From Idiomarina sp. (GTDB lineage: Bacteria > Pseudomonadota > Gammaproteobacteria > Enterobacterales > Alteromonadaceae), in contig JAFIFH010000037.1 in the NCBI GenBank assembly GCA_020832105.1, positions 1 to 34,087 of the forward strand: DNA of 34,087 nucleotides, given 5' to 3'. A program made the position numbers and the translations under genes. Below the pieces are notes generated by a model. The model ran no database searches and was not told the DNA's origin. It saw only the letters and a list, made by a program, of their open reading frames with translations. Shown here one piece after another: positions 1 to 8,284 of this stretch (positions within the stretch are counted from its first letter, which is position 1; the number at the start of each line of letters is the position of its first letter).

Positions 1-1391
1 TCTTTAACCAAATGACCACCATGCACGGTCTGATCATGGTCTTCGGTGCGGTAATGCCTGCCTTTACAGGTCTTGCCAACTGGATGATTCCGATGATGAT
101 CGGCGCGCCTGACATGGCTTTACCACGAATGAACAACTGGAGCTTCTGGATTCTTCCTTTTGCCTTCCTGATTCTGTTGTCTTCAATGTTTATGCCTGGC
201 GGTGGCCCGGCGTTTGGCTGGACCTTCTATGCACCGCTATCAACCACCTACAGTACGGATTCGACCGCATTGTTTGTGTTTGCCATTCATATTATGGGGA
301 TATCCTCCATCATGGGGGCGATTAACGTCATCGTCACCATTATGAATATGCGGGCACCGGGGATGACCTACATGCGCATGCCTTTGTTCGTGTGGACCTG
401 GTTTATCACTGCGTTCCTGTTGATTGCGGTGATGCCGGTGCTCGCGGGTGTGGTGACCATGGTGTTAACCGATAAGTACTTTGCCACCAGCTTCTTTGAC
501 GCCGCTGGCGGCGGTGACCCAGTATTGTTCCAGCATTTATTCTGGTTCTTTGGTCACCCGGAAGTTTACATCATGATCTTACCGTCTTTTGGTATTGTCT
601 CAGCGATTATTCCGGCCTTTGCGCGTAAGCCTTTGTTCGGTTATGCCTCGATGGTATATGCAACTGCAGCCATTGCTGGCCTGTCGTTTCTGGTCTGGGC
701 GCATCATATGTTCACCACCGGTATGCCGGTCTTCGCGTCGTTGTTCTTTATGTACATGACGATGCTGATTGCAGTACCTACTGGGGTTAAAATCTTTAAC
801 TGGGTGAGCACCATGTGGCGCGGTGCAATGACTTTCGAGTCGCCGATGCTATTTGCCCTGGCGTTTGTCATTCTGTTCACCATTGGTGGTTTCTCCGGCA
901 TTATGCTGGCGCTGACACCTGTGGATTATCAGTATCATGACACTTACTTTGTGGTCGCTCACTTCCACTATGTACTGGTCAGTGGCGCGGTGTTCTCGAT
1001 TATGGCCGCTGCCTATTACTGGTTGCCTAAATGGTCAGGGGTTATGCCTGACGAGGGCTTAGGCAAGTTACACTTCTGGTGTTCTGTGGTGTCGGTGAAT
1101 ATCCTGTTCTTCCCAATGCACTTTGTTGGCCTGGCGGGTATGCCTCGACGGATTCCTGACTATGCGCTGCAATTTGCGGATATCAATGCCATTGTCAGCA
1201 TCGGTGCATTCCTGTTCGGTTTCTCGCAACTTATCTTCCTTGCTGTAGTACTTAAGTGTATGGCCAAGAAAGGCGAAGTTGCCCCAGCGAAACCTTGGGA
1301 GGGTGCAGAAGGCCTGGAATGGGAAGTCCCTTCACCAGCGCCGTATCATACATTTGATACACCACCCAAAATCACCGAACCGGTCCGTTAA
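1..1391 (+). CDS. ctaD: cytochrome c oxidase subunit I (aa3-type), 5' end missing
   Basis: Catalytic subunit of the proton-pumping aa3 oxidase in the inner membrane. It holds heme a and the heme a3/CuB centre where O2 is reduced. The frame is already open at the left edge (F-N-Q before the first visible Met), so the N-terminus lies outside the window. Numbering from the Met at base 12, visible ligands are H5 in MHGLIMVFG (heme a), H182 and Y186 in GHPEVYI (CuB and the cross-linked Tyr), H231-H232 (CuB), and H317/H319 in AHFHY (heme a3 and heme a). E184 marks the A1 (D-channel) class, and K260 in PTGVK is the K-channel lysine. All catalytic residues expected in this part are present. It is followed 12 bp later by ctaG, so it reads as the upstream part of a cox operon. 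Confidence 0.98.
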   Translation, partial: FNQMTTMHGLIMVFGAVMPAFTGLANWMIPMMIGAPDMALPRMNNWSFWILPFAFLILLSSMFMPGGGPAFGWTFYAPLSTTYSTDSTALFVFAIHIMGISSIMGAINVIVTIMNMRAPGMTYMRMPLFVWTWFITAFLLIAVMPVLAGVVTMVLTDKYFATSFFDAAGGGDPVLFQHLFWFFGHPEVYIMILPSFGIVSAIIPAFARKPLFGYASMVYATAAIAGLSFLVWAHHMFTTGMPVFASLFFMYMTMLIAVPTGVKIFNWVSTMWRGAMTFESPMLFALAFVILFTIGGFSGIMLALTPVDYQYHDTYFVVAHFHYVLVSGAVFSIMAAAYYWLPKWSGVMPDEGLGKLHFWCSVVSVNILFFPMHFVGLAGMPRRIPDYALQFADINAIVSIGAFLFGFSQLIFLAVVLKCMAKKGEVAPAKPWEGAEGLEWEVPSPAPYHTFDTPPKITEPVR

Positions 1392-1403
1392 GCGAGGTTT
1401 GAT

Positions 1404-1982
1404 ATGAGCGAACAACAACGTCCCAAAATTGACAACAGTAAAATGATCACCCGCCTGCTGGCGACGGTTGTTTTGATGTTTGCGTTTGGTTTTGCTCTGG
1501 TGCCACTTTATGAAAAGTTCTGTGAAGTCACAGGTTTTAACGGCCGCACCAGCAATAGTGCGGCCGCAACTGCCGACGGTAACCGTATCGATACCAGTCG
1601 TCTGGTGACGATCGAGTTTCATACACGAGTGAACCGCGGATTACCCTGGCAGTTTGACGCCGAGGTGAGACGTATGCAGGTTCACCCCGGCGAAACGAAA
1701 ACTGTGAACTTTACCGCACAGAACCGCACTGGTCGTGACATGACAGGACAGGCCTTGCCGTCAGTTGCGCCCGGTGAAGCTGCACCCTACTTGCTAAAAA
1801 CGGAGTGCTTTTGCTTCCAGAATCAACCGCTGGCGGCAGGTCACACCACCGTGATGCCGATGCAATTTTACGTTGACCCGGATATTCCTAATCACATTCG
1901 CACTTTAACTTTGTCTTACATGATGTATGACATGACTGAAGCCGCGGCCCAAGGGCGTGTCGTTGTCGACACGTCTGAGTGA
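1404..1982 (+). CDS. ctaG: cytochrome c oxidase assembly protein CtaG/Cox11 (CuB copper chaperone)
   Basis: Membrane-anchored periplasmic chaperone that delivers copper to the CuB site of subunit I. The 192 aa product has a short cytoplasmic N-terminus, one transmembrane helix at about 15-36, then the conserved Cys in KFCEVTGFNG (C40) and an immunoglobulin-like beta domain. The copper motif CFCF is at C135/C137. Length and motif order match the Cox11 family. The start ATG follows a GAGG at 1394-1397 and lies 12 bp after ctaD. The stop is 10 bp before the ctaE start. This is the standard position of ctaG between subunits I and III in Proteobacteria. Confidence 0.97.
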   Translation: MSEQQRPKIDNSKMITRLLATVVLMFAFGFALVPLYEKFCEVTGFNGRTSNSAAATADGNRIDTSRLVTIEFHTRVNRGLPWQFDAEVRRMQVHPGETKTVNFTAQNRTGRDMTGQALPSVAPGEAAPYLLKTECFCFQNQPLAAGHTTVMPMQFYVDPDIPNHIRTLTLSYMMYDMTEAAAQGRVVVDTSE

Positions 1983-1992
1983 GGAACACATA

Positions 1993-2877
1993 ATGAGTTC
2001 AGAAAACACACAACATGAAAAGTATTACGTGCCAGATTCCAGTATCTGGCCTTTGGTAGGCGCCGTTGCCCTTGGTTTAATTGCCTTTGGTGCAGCCCAT
2101 TACACGATTGAATGGTCAAATCAGGAAGCTGGTTTTGGTCACTGGGTGCTACTGGCCGGTATTGTGGTCTTAATAGTCATGCTAGTGGGCTGGTTCCGTG
2201 ACCAGATCAACGAATCACAACAGGGTTTGTATAGCGCGCAGATGAGTCGCTCTTACCGTCAGGGAATGAGCTGGTTTATTTTCTCTGAGGTAATGTTCTT
2301 CCTGGCCTTCTTTGGGGCGCTTTTCTATACCCGAATGATTGCTGTGCCCTGGTTAGGTGGCGCCAGTAACAATGTGATGACAGGTGAAGTCCTATGGCCT
2401 GCGTTTGAAGCTATCTGGCCGTTAACGACAACGCCGGATGGCCGGGAAACCCAGGCCATGGGCTGGGGCTTGCCATTGATGAATACCATCATTCTGGTAA
2501 TATCCTCGGTCACCCTTCACTTTGCCCATCATGGTCTGGAACACGACAAACGTGGCGCGCTGAAGTTATGGTTGGGTATCACGATTGTCCTTGGCCTGAT
2601 CTTCCTGAGCTTACAGATGTATGAGTATGTGCATGCCTATCGTGATCTTGGCTTAACCCTTCAGTCTGGGGTTTACGGCAATACATTCTTTATGATGACC
2701 GGCTTTCATGGCCTGCATGTGACACTTGGCGCTATCATGCTGATTGTGATGTTCTTGCGAGTCACCAAGGGACATTTTAATAAAGATAATCAGTTCGCGT
2801 TTGAAGCCAGCGTCTGGTATTGGCACTTTGTCGACGTCGTTTGGATTATCCTCTTTTTCTTCGTCTACATTGTTTAA
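1993..2877 (+). CDS. ctaE: cytochrome c oxidase subunit III
   Basis: Third core subunit of the aa3 oxidase, a seven-helix inner-membrane protein that stabilises subunit I. The product is 294 aa. The frame is open further upstream (from 1957), but ATG 1993 has GAGGAA at 1981-1986 right after the ctaG stop, so it is the better start. Family features seen are the WFIFSEVMFF helix with its buried Glu, the FHGLHVTLG segment, and the C-terminal WYWHFVDVVWIILFF. A 50-residue polar insert in the first third (GGASNNVMTGEVLWP onward) is normal for gammaproteobacterial CtaE. It is the last gene of the ctaD-ctaG-ctaE set before a hairpin terminator. Confidence 0.97.
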   Translation: MSSENTQHEKYYVPDSSIWPLVGAVALGLIAFGAAHYTIEWSNQEAGFGHWVLLAGIVVLIVMLVGWFRDQINESQQGLYSAQMSRSYRQGMSWFIFSEVMFFLAFFGALFYTRMIAVPWLGGASNNVMTGEVLWPAFEAIWPLTTTPDGRETQAMGWGLPLMNTIILVISSVTLHFAHHGLEHDKRGALKLWLGITIVLGLIFLSLQMYEYVHAYRDLGLTLQSGVYGNTFFMMTGFHGLHVTLGAIMLIVMFLRVTKGHFNKDNQFAFEASVWYWHFVDVVWIILFFFVYIV

Positions 2878-2886
2878 GCAATAAAA

Positions 2887-2914
2887 AACGCCGCAGGTAG
2901 AACCCTGCGGCGTT
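2887..2914. terminator. intrinsic terminator hairpin between convergent ctaE and DUF2909 genes
   Basis: A perfect 11-bp inverted repeat (AACGCCGCAGG at 2887-2897, its complement at 2904-2914) has a 6-nt loop. The A-run before it (2883-2888) becomes a U-run on the minus strand, so it fits a terminator for the DUF2909 gene best. On the plus strand the hairpin follows ctaE by 9 bp but has only a weak T tract. It probably serves both convergent transcripts. Confidence 0.8.
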
Positions 2915-2951
2915 ATTCAATCAATAAGTACCAAACTGCCCGCTGACTGAA

Positions 2952-3170
2952 TTAGTAGGGTCTAGGGTTCGGGGTTACCACTCCAGTGGCTAACGCAATC
3001 AAGATAATCACAATGGCAACCGCGGAAAACAGAACGCGGCGACCAATATAGTGGGACATTCTGGGTCCTTCACCGTCTTGTTTTAAGAAAGTGAATAAGC
3101 CCTTGAATAAGTTGTAAATCACATACAGTAGTAGCGCAGCGAGCAGTACTTTTAAAATGATGTTTATCAC
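2952..3170 (-). CDS. DUF2909 family twin-transmembrane protein
   Basis: Small inner-membrane protein of 72 aa with two hydrophobic helices (about 4-27 and 46-66) joined by a short polar loop holding GEGPRMSHYIGRRVLFS. This pattern, and the position between subunit III and SURF1, match the DUF2909 family, which recurs in proteobacterial cytochrome oxidase loci. Its function is unknown to me; a role in oxidase assembly is inferred from context only. The start is GTG with a strong GGGGGA on the minus strand seven bases upstream; there is no ATG in a useful place. It is divergent from SURF1 with only 24 bp between the starts. Confidence 0.85.
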   Translation of the reverse strand: MINIILKVLLAALLLYVIYNLFKGLFTFLKQDGEGPRMSHYIGRRVLFSAVAIVIILIALATGVVTPNPRPY

Positions 3171-3194
3171 GCAGTTTCCCCCAGGTTGGTTATT

Positions 3195-3935
3195 ATGTCG
3201 TTCATTGGCCTGAATAAAAGATCCACCTTAGTGGCATTAGTCGTTACTGTGCTTGCAATCGTGGTCCTGGTCAAGCTGGGACTGTGGCAAATCGATCGCG
3301 GCCAGGAAAAACAAGCCATTATTGATCAACATGCGAGCGCATTATCACGCGGGCCGCAAACCCTTAGCCAGTCACTCATTGACGCTGCTGATCTGCAAAC
3401 TGATGATCAGGTTCAAGTGCGCGGTGAATTCGAAGCCGGGCAGTATTTTTTACTTGATAACCAAATCCATGCAGGTCGGGTTGGTTACCACGTGATCGGA
3501 TTACTGACCAGCCCACAGTTGTCACAACGACTGGCGGTTAATTTAGGCTGGGTGGCTTTGCCCGGTGGTCGCGACACCCTTCCCGATGTTGAAATGCCTG
3601 CAGGCACAGTCAATATTGTAGGCCGTGTTCACTACCCTGCCGAACGCCCCTTTCTGTTGCGTGAACAAAGCTTCACTGCATCACTGCCGCAACGTATTCA
3701 ATATCTCGAACTCGCTGCCATTGATCAGCAAATGAATCTGGATTTAATCCCTTTTAGTGTGTTATTGGATGAATCACAAGACATCGGTTTTGCACGGGAA
3801 TGGCCTGTGGTGGTGAGCGAACCCCATCGCCATTATGCCTATGCTGTGCAGTGGTTCGGTTTAGCTATCGCCGCATTGGTGATTTTTTTGATCGCTAGCC
3901 GACGTGCACCGAAGTCGAAACAAACAACAAAATAA
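3195..3935 (+). CDS. SURF1 family cytochrome oxidase assembly protein
   Basis: Inner-membrane factor that aids insertion of heme a into subunit I. The 246 aa product has the SURF1 layout: an N-terminal helix (about 8-28) ending in the conserved LGLWQIDRGQEK, a periplasmic domain with LDNQIHAGRVGYHV and NLGWV, and a C-terminal helix after YAYAVQWFGLA. A TTG at 3186 is in frame, but ATG 3195 has AGG at 3183-3185 at good spacing and gives the usual MSF-type start. It heads the second half of the oxidase locus: SURF1, SCO-like protein, ctaA, ctaB, sco. Confidence 0.94.
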   Translation: MSFIGLNKRSTLVALVVTVLAIVVLVKLGLWQIDRGQEKQAIIDQHASALSRGPQTLSQSLIDAADLQTDDQVQVRGEFEAGQYFLLDNQIHAGRVGYHVIGLLTSPQLSQRLAVNLGWVALPGGRDTLPDVEMPAGTVNIVGRVHYPAERPFLLREQSFTASLPQRIQYLELAAIDQQMNLDLIPFSVLLDESQDIGFAREWPVVVSEPHRHYAYAVQWFGLAIAALVIFLIASRRAPKSKQTTK

Positions 3936-3962
3936 AAATAACGTTCGCGGAGAATAATAATA

Positions 3963-4550
3963 ATGAGTCAACAAGACACCAAGCAGCAACAAGAGGCTCT
4001 GCGTACCAGAAAGAACCGCCGCCTGTTTATCGGCGTATTTCTGTGTTTCGTGATTCCCCTGGCCGGCGCTAAGGTCATTCTCGACATGGGGTGGTACAAC
4101 CCCGGTGTCACCAACAAAGGCGTTCTGCTCGAACCGCCGCTTGAAACCAGCGCCGCAGAGAATGAGCAGATGCCACAACACTGGCGCATTGCTTATCGTG
4201 TGCCTGCGGATTGCGATGACCTATGTGTCAACGGTTTGTATGTGATTAACCAGGTTGACCTGGCATTAGGCCGTGAAAGTTCGCGGGTCAGCCCGGTTGC
4301 TATCCAGGCGGACGAGGATGTGCGTAACCTGCCACAACTGTCTGCGGACAGCCGCATGCATTACTTGGTACTGCCTGACTTACACGCAGAGCTGGCAGCG
4401 CTGCCTGAGGGCAGCATGTTGATTATCGACCCAATGGGTTTTGTGATGATGCGGTACGAAGGCAGTCGTGATCGCGAACAAGCGATTCAACGCGGTCGTG
4501 ACTTGCTGGATGACTTAAAAAAATTATTAAAAATGTCGCGAGTGGGGTAA
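3963..4550 (+). CDS. membrane-anchored SCO/thioredoxin-like protein of the cox operon
   Basis: Conserved but uncharacterised partner of proteobacterial cox operons. The 195 aa product has a basic N-terminus, one transmembrane helix (about 21-41) and a periplasmic domain. I read that domain as a degenerate SCO fold: strand HWRIAYRV, then CDDLC (C84, C88), which has the CxxxC spacing of SCO copper proteins, a helix, and a late strand LIIDPMGFVMMRY that matches the SCO segment just after the copper His. The His that SCO proteins carry about eight residues before that D/N-P is missing here (G150-S151 region); the only nearby His is H141. A role in CuA maturation or thiol exchange is inferred. GGAG upstream supports ATG 3963. 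It sits 27 bp after SURF1 and 6 bp before ctaA. Confidence 0.75.
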   Translation: MSQQDTKQQQEALRTRKNRRLFIGVFLCFVIPLAGAKVILDMGWYNPGVTNKGVLLEPPLETSAAENEQMPQHWRIAYRVPADCDDLCVNGLYVINQVDLALGRESSRVSPVAIQADEDVRNLPQLSADSRMHYLVLPDLHAELAALPEGSMLIIDPMGFVMMRYEGSRDREQAIQRGRDLLDDLKKLLKMSRVG

Positions 4551-4556
4551 TTGGTG

Positions 4557-5546
4557 ATGCGCAAACTGGTTAAATTTTCCCTGGTTTTCTGTTTTATTGT
4601 CATTGTATTGGGTGCTTTCACCCGCCTGACAGACGCGGGTCTTGGCTGCCCTGATTGGCCCGGTTGTTACGGCTTCCTTAGCGTACCGCAAAGTGAGAGT
4701 CGTCAGGCCATCGCCGTTGAAGCTTTTCCTGATGCGCCTTTGGATACCCAGAAAGCCTGGAACGAGATGATTCACCGCTATGCCGCCGGTACGTTAGGGT
4801 TCCTCGTACTAGCAATTGCTGTAGTCGCCATTCGCCGCCGCAAAAAAGCGGATACCCATCATCAACCACTTAAATTGCCGATATTCCTACTGATTTTAAT
4901 ATGTTGGCAGGCGGCACTTGGCATGTGGACCGTGACCATGATGCTGCAGCCGGTGATAGTGATGTTGCATTTACTAGGTGGCTTCACTACCTTCTCTCTA
5001 CTTTATTTACTTTATTTGCGGGAAACGCCTTACCGGGCACCCGGTGGCGACCCTGCCCTGCGCAAATTGCGCTCGCTAGCAGCATTTAGCATGATAGTGG
5101 TGGTTGGCCAGATTGCCCTCGGTGGTTGGGTGGCTGCAAATTATGCAGCACTGGCCTGCACCGAGCTGCCGGTGTGCGAAGGTTCGTGGGTGTCGCAATT
5201 AGACTTTGCAGGTGCGTTTAGCCTACCCAAGGCTGCTACCTATGAATTTGGTGTGCACAGTTATGCAGAGCGAATGACCATGCATGTGATGCACCGTATT
5301 GGTGCCATTGTGACGACCTTAGTGCTTGGTTTCCTGCTGTTTAAATTGTGGGCACAGGCGCAGACTCAACTGTTCAAGAACAGCGCGTTTGTTATCACTG
5401 CGTTATTGGTCGTGCAATTGACGCTGGGAGTTAGTAATGTAGTGTTCAGTCTGCCATTGGCAGTTGCCGTTGCGCACAATGCCGTTGGCGCTTTATTACT
5501 CATTGCCCTGGTCGGCTTGAACTATAATTTATCCCGTAAAGCATAA
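4557..5546 (+). CDS. ctaA: heme A synthase (COX15/CtaA)
   Basis: Oxidises the C8 methyl of heme O to the formyl group of heme A in the inner membrane. The product is 329 aa with eight hydrophobic helices in two four-helix halves. Heme-ligand His candidates are H73 (in EMIHRYAAG), H138, H246 (MHRIGA) and H307 (AHNAVGA). Paired cysteines occur in each periplasmic loop: C31/C37 in [10 protein letters not shown] and C201/C207 in CTELPVC. TTG 4551, GTG 4554 and ATG 4557 are consecutive codons; I chose the ATG because GGGG at 4544-4547 lies at good spacing. It works directly after CtaB in the pathway, and ctaB is the next gene, 17 bp away. Confidence 0.96.
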   Translation: MRKLVKFSLVFCFIVIVLGAFTRLTDAGLGCPDWPGCYGFLSVPQSESRQAIAVEAFPDAPLDTQKAWNEMIHRYAAGTLGFLVLAIAVVAIRRRKKADTHHQPLKLPIFLLILICWQAALGMWTVTMMLQPVIVMLHLLGGFTTFSLLYLLYLRETPYRAPGGDPALRKLRSLAAFSMIVVVGQIALGGWVAANYAALACTELPVCEGSWVSQLDFAGAFSLPKAATYEFGVHSYAERMTMHVMHRIGAIVTTLVLGFLLFKLWAQAQTQLFKNSAFVITALLVVQLTLGVSNVVFSLPLAVAVAHNAVGALLLIALVGLNYNLSRKA

Positions 5547-5563
5547 TAAAAAAGGGGCTTCTC

Positions 5564-6466
5564 ATGGCACAACAACAGACAATAGCCCATAGCGGGTCAA
5601 AACGCGCCCACTGGCGGGACTACCTCGAACTCACTAAACCCCGCGTGGTCGCATTATTGCTACTGACGGCTGTGGTAGGTATGTGTCTGGCTACCACGAC
5701 TTGGGTGGCCCTAGACATTATGATCCCAGCGGTAGCGGGCATCGGCCTGATGGCAGGCTCTGCCGCTGCGGTCAATCATTTAGTGGATCGCCACATCGAT
5801 GCAAAGATGGCCCGTACCCTTAGGCGCCCGCTGCCTACCGGCGCATTATCGCCGGCCCGCGTGCTCACCTTCGCCGCCATTATTGGTGTGGTCGGTTACG
5901 TTATCCTCGATGTGTTTGTAAATCGCATCACTGCGTTATTAACTCTCGCCAGCCTGGTCGGTTACGCCTTTGTTTACACCATGTACCTGAAACGTGCCAC
6001 GCCGCAGAACATTGTGATTGGTGGCATTGCCGGGGCGGCACCGCCGCTTCTGGGCTGGACCGCGGTAACCGGCGAAATCCACGCCAATGCCATTTTACTG
6101 GTACTGATCATATTCACCTGGACACCTCCGCATTTCTGGGCACTGGCGGTGCATCGGGCGAAAGACTATGCCAAAGCTGAGATCCCAATGTTACCAGTCA
6201 CCCATGGCATCGATTTCACCAAAACCTGTATCCTGCTATATACCATTTTGCTAACGGTGGTGTGTGTACTGCCTTACTTAACCGGCATGTCTGGCTTGGT
6301 CTATCTGGTTGGCGTGAGTGCCTTAAATATTGGTTTTCTTGGCTATGCCTGGCGCTTAAAGTATGCACCGAACAAGCACACGGCTTTTAATATGTTTAAG
6401 TATTCAATCTGGTACTTAATGGGCTTATTTATTCTTTTACTCGTGGACCACTATATTTTCTCATGA
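5564..6466 (+). CDS. ctaB: protoheme IX farnesyltransferase (heme O synthase)
   Basis: UbiA-superfamily prenyltransferase that adds a farnesyl group to protoheme to give heme O, the substrate of CtaA. The 300 aa product has eight or nine hydrophobic helices. The catalytic Asp-rich motif NxxxDxxxD is N71/D75/D79 in [12 protein letters not shown], followed by the conserved [10 protein letters not shown]. The second conserved loop is present as [14 protein letters not shown]. The ATG at 5564 follows AAAGGGG at 5551-5557. The last codon overlaps the ATG of sco by four bases (ATGA), so the two are probably translationally coupled. Confidence 0.97.
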   Translation: MAQQQTIAHSGSKRAHWRDYLELTKPRVVALLLLTAVVGMCLATTTWVALDIMIPAVAGIGLMAGSAAAVNHLVDRHIDAKMARTLRRPLPTGALSPARVLTFAAIIGVVGYVILDVFVNRITALLTLASLVGYAFVYTMYLKRATPQNIVIGGIAGAAPPLLGWTAVTGEIHANAILLVLIIFTWTPPHFWALAVHRAKDYAKAEIPMLPVTHGIDFTKTCILLYTILLTVVCVLPYLTGMSGLVYLVGVSALNIGFLGYAWRLKYAPNKHTAFNMFKYSIWYLMGLFILLLVDHYIFS

Positions 6467-7140
6467 TGTTACGTGCTGTTTTTGTCATTCTTTTAGTAGC
6501 CGTCACCGTTGGTGGCGTGTGGAGTTATCAAAAAATCGCTAACCCGGGGCCACCAACGTTAGAGACCAGCCTGCTGTACCAGACGCAGCGCACCATTGAC
6601 CCCTTTGAGCTGCGCAGTACCGAAGGTGATAGTGATCAAGGGCAAGGGGTGAGTCTGCAGGATCTTGAAGGCCAGTGGACGGTCATTTTTACCGGTTACA
6701 CTTTTTGTCCGGATATTTGCCCGACGACCATGGCGCAGCTGCAACAGAGCTGGCAAGAGATTACTGAGCTCACTGATACGCCCATGCAGGTGTGGATGGT
6801 CTCGGTAGACCCCCAGCGTGACGATATCCCTCGCTTACGCCAGTATGTCGGGTTCTTTAACCAGGGTCTGGCTGATGACATACGCACGCCATTTGTCGGC
6901 ATTCGGGGCGAACACAAAGATTTATTCCCCTTTGTGCGTAATATCGGTTTGATGTATAGCATTCCAGATGAAGATGAAACCAATTATCTGGTTAATCACA
7001 GTGCAGCGATTATCTTAATTAACCCACGTGGCCATCAGCAGGCGGTCTTTCGCGCCAGCCATGACCCGGGGATGATTCCAACGGTCAATCCACAATTGTT
7101 GGTTAGAGATTTGAAGCGTATTCTGCGCTACCTCGAGTAA
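6463..7140 (+). CDS. SCO1/SenC family copper metallochaperone
   Basis: Membrane-anchored thioredoxin-fold protein that delivers copper to, or reduces, the CuA site of oxidase subunit II. The 225 aa product has one N-terminal anchor helix (about 4-22). The copper ligands are intact: C82 and C86 in FCPDICPT, and H179 in [14 protein letters not shown]. Strand [11 protein letters not shown] is the typical SCO core. It starts within the ctaB stop codon (ATGA overlap; a second ATG follows at 6466). It is the last gene of the oxidase locus. I found no convincing terminator in the 48 bp before the next, convergent gene. Confidence 0.95.
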   Translation: MMLRAVFVILLVAVTVGGVWSYQKIANPGPPTLETSLLYQTQRTIDPFELRSTEGDSDQGQGVSLQDLEGQWTVIFTGYTFCPDICPTTMAQLQQSWQEITELTDTPMQVWMVSVDPQRDDIPRLRQYVGFFNQGLADDIRTPFVGIRGEHKDLFPFVRNIGLMYSIPDEDETNYLVNHSAAIILINPRGHQQAVFRASHDPGMIPTVNPQLLVRDLKRILRYLE

Positions 7141-7188
7141 GCCCATTGCACGCTTACCCAGGTAGCTGAGGCGGTTTCTGAACGCTGC

Positions 7189-8271
7189 TTAATCAGGCCA
7201 GCTGCCCTCTTCGTCCATGCGTATCCATTGTTGTGAATACCAGTAAAACCGGCCCGGCTTACTGATACTAGGTGCTGTGCAGTTATAGCGCGAGCGGCCA
7301 ATATTAAGCGGTTCATCGGTTTGAATGCGCATCGTTGTATCATCGACCCACTCAATATCAGCTGGCTGACTGCGAATAAAGCAGTTTACCTGCGCCGGGC
7401 GAAAGTCACGCACCTCAAACTCAATCTCTAATACCGGTCGGTCCTGTTCATACGTGAGCAGGGTGTCGTCATAGCGTACCTCTTTGATAGGAAATGACAG
7501 CGCCGCCATTTTGGTTCCCAGGGTATCGAGATTGGCGTATATACCGGCGGCGGCAAAGCGCGGAATAGCGCGAAAGTCTGAGCTTGGACCGAACCCACCT
7601 GAGTGTTGGGCAAATGCAGTAAAACCAAGTTCGTCGATGATCTCAAGTAATGCGTTGTCATACTCGCCATAGGGGTAGGCAAACAATTGGTAGCTCACAC
7701 CGACTTCATCAAGAATTTTTTGCTCAGTGGACAAGATATTTTCCGCCATCCGTTGACGCCAATCGCGCTCATTTTCACCTGCATGGCGGCGCGGCATATG
7801 GGCATGGTCAAGGCTATGATTGGCAATGACGACGCCATCCTCATGCAGCTGGCGAATCTGATCCCAGCTCATGTAGCGGCCTGGTCGGTCACCCACCGGG
7901 TCCGTGGTGACAAACAATGTCCACGGCACCCCGAATTCCTGCAAAATAGGGTGGCCAACGCTAAATATATTTTCGTAGGCGTCATCAAATGTTAGCACCA
8001 CAGCCTTATCTGGTAAGTCGCGGCCGTGCCGAATACCTTCCACAGCTTGCTGCAGGTCGATGACAGTAAAGTCGTTGTCCTGTAAATAGGTCAAATGAGC
8101 GCGTAGCTCGTCCGGTGACACAGACGTCGATCGTGGTGTACTGTCACTCACGTGATGGTACATTAGAATGGAAACACTTGGCTCGGCCTCAGCTTGTGCC
8201 AGGTGCATAGGCGCACTGAGCCAGCCCGCAAGTGCGAAAAAAACAGTCATTGCGAAACCGCAAACACGCAT
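7189..8271 (-). CDS. exported polysaccharide deacetylase (NodB/CE4 domain) with extra C-terminal domain
   Basis: Likely removes N-acetyl groups from an extracytoplasmic polysaccharide; the substrate is unknown. The 360 aa product has a signal peptide ending near AQAEA (about residue 29), then MYHHVSD, typical of the PgaB/IcaB-like branch. NodB motifs seen are TFDD (D96, D97; catalytic base and metal), NHSLDH (H152, H156; metal) and YPYG at 199-202. After about residue 265 comes a beta-rich region of about 95 residues with two cysteines (C297, C331) that could form a disulfide and an aromatic strand FYWYSQQW; I do not recognise it and suggest a binding module. GGGG lies eight bases before the ATG. 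It is divergent from the MATE gene with about 13 bp between starts. Confidence 0.87.
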   Translation of the reverse strand: MRVCGFAMTVFFALAGWLSAPMHLAQAEAEPSVSILMYHHVSDSTPRSTSVSPDELRAHLTYLQDNDFTVIDLQQAVEGIRHGRDLPDKAVVLTFDDAYENIFSVGHPILQEFGVPWTLFVTTDPVGDRPGRYMSWDQIRQLHEDGVVIANHSLDHAHMPRRHAGENERDWRQRMAENILSTEQKILDEVGVSYQLFAYPYGEYDNALLEIIDELGFTAFAQHSGGFGPSSDFRAIPRFAAAGIYANLDTLGTKMAALSFPIKEVRYDDTLLTYEQDRPVLEIEFEVRDFRPAQVNCFIRSQPADIEWVDDTTMRIQTDEPLNIGRSRYNCTAPSISKPGRFYWYSQQWIRMDEEGSWPD

Positions 8272-8284
8272 AGGTTATCCCCTT

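Noticed and set aside
1332..1622. Antisense frame across the ctaD/ctaG junction
   Set aside because: It lies opposite two well-conserved genes and has no protein-like composition.
8168..8284. N-terminal extension of the MATE gene
   Set aside because: It overlaps the divergent deacetylase gene, has no good ribosome binding site and adds a polar tail not found in MATE proteins.
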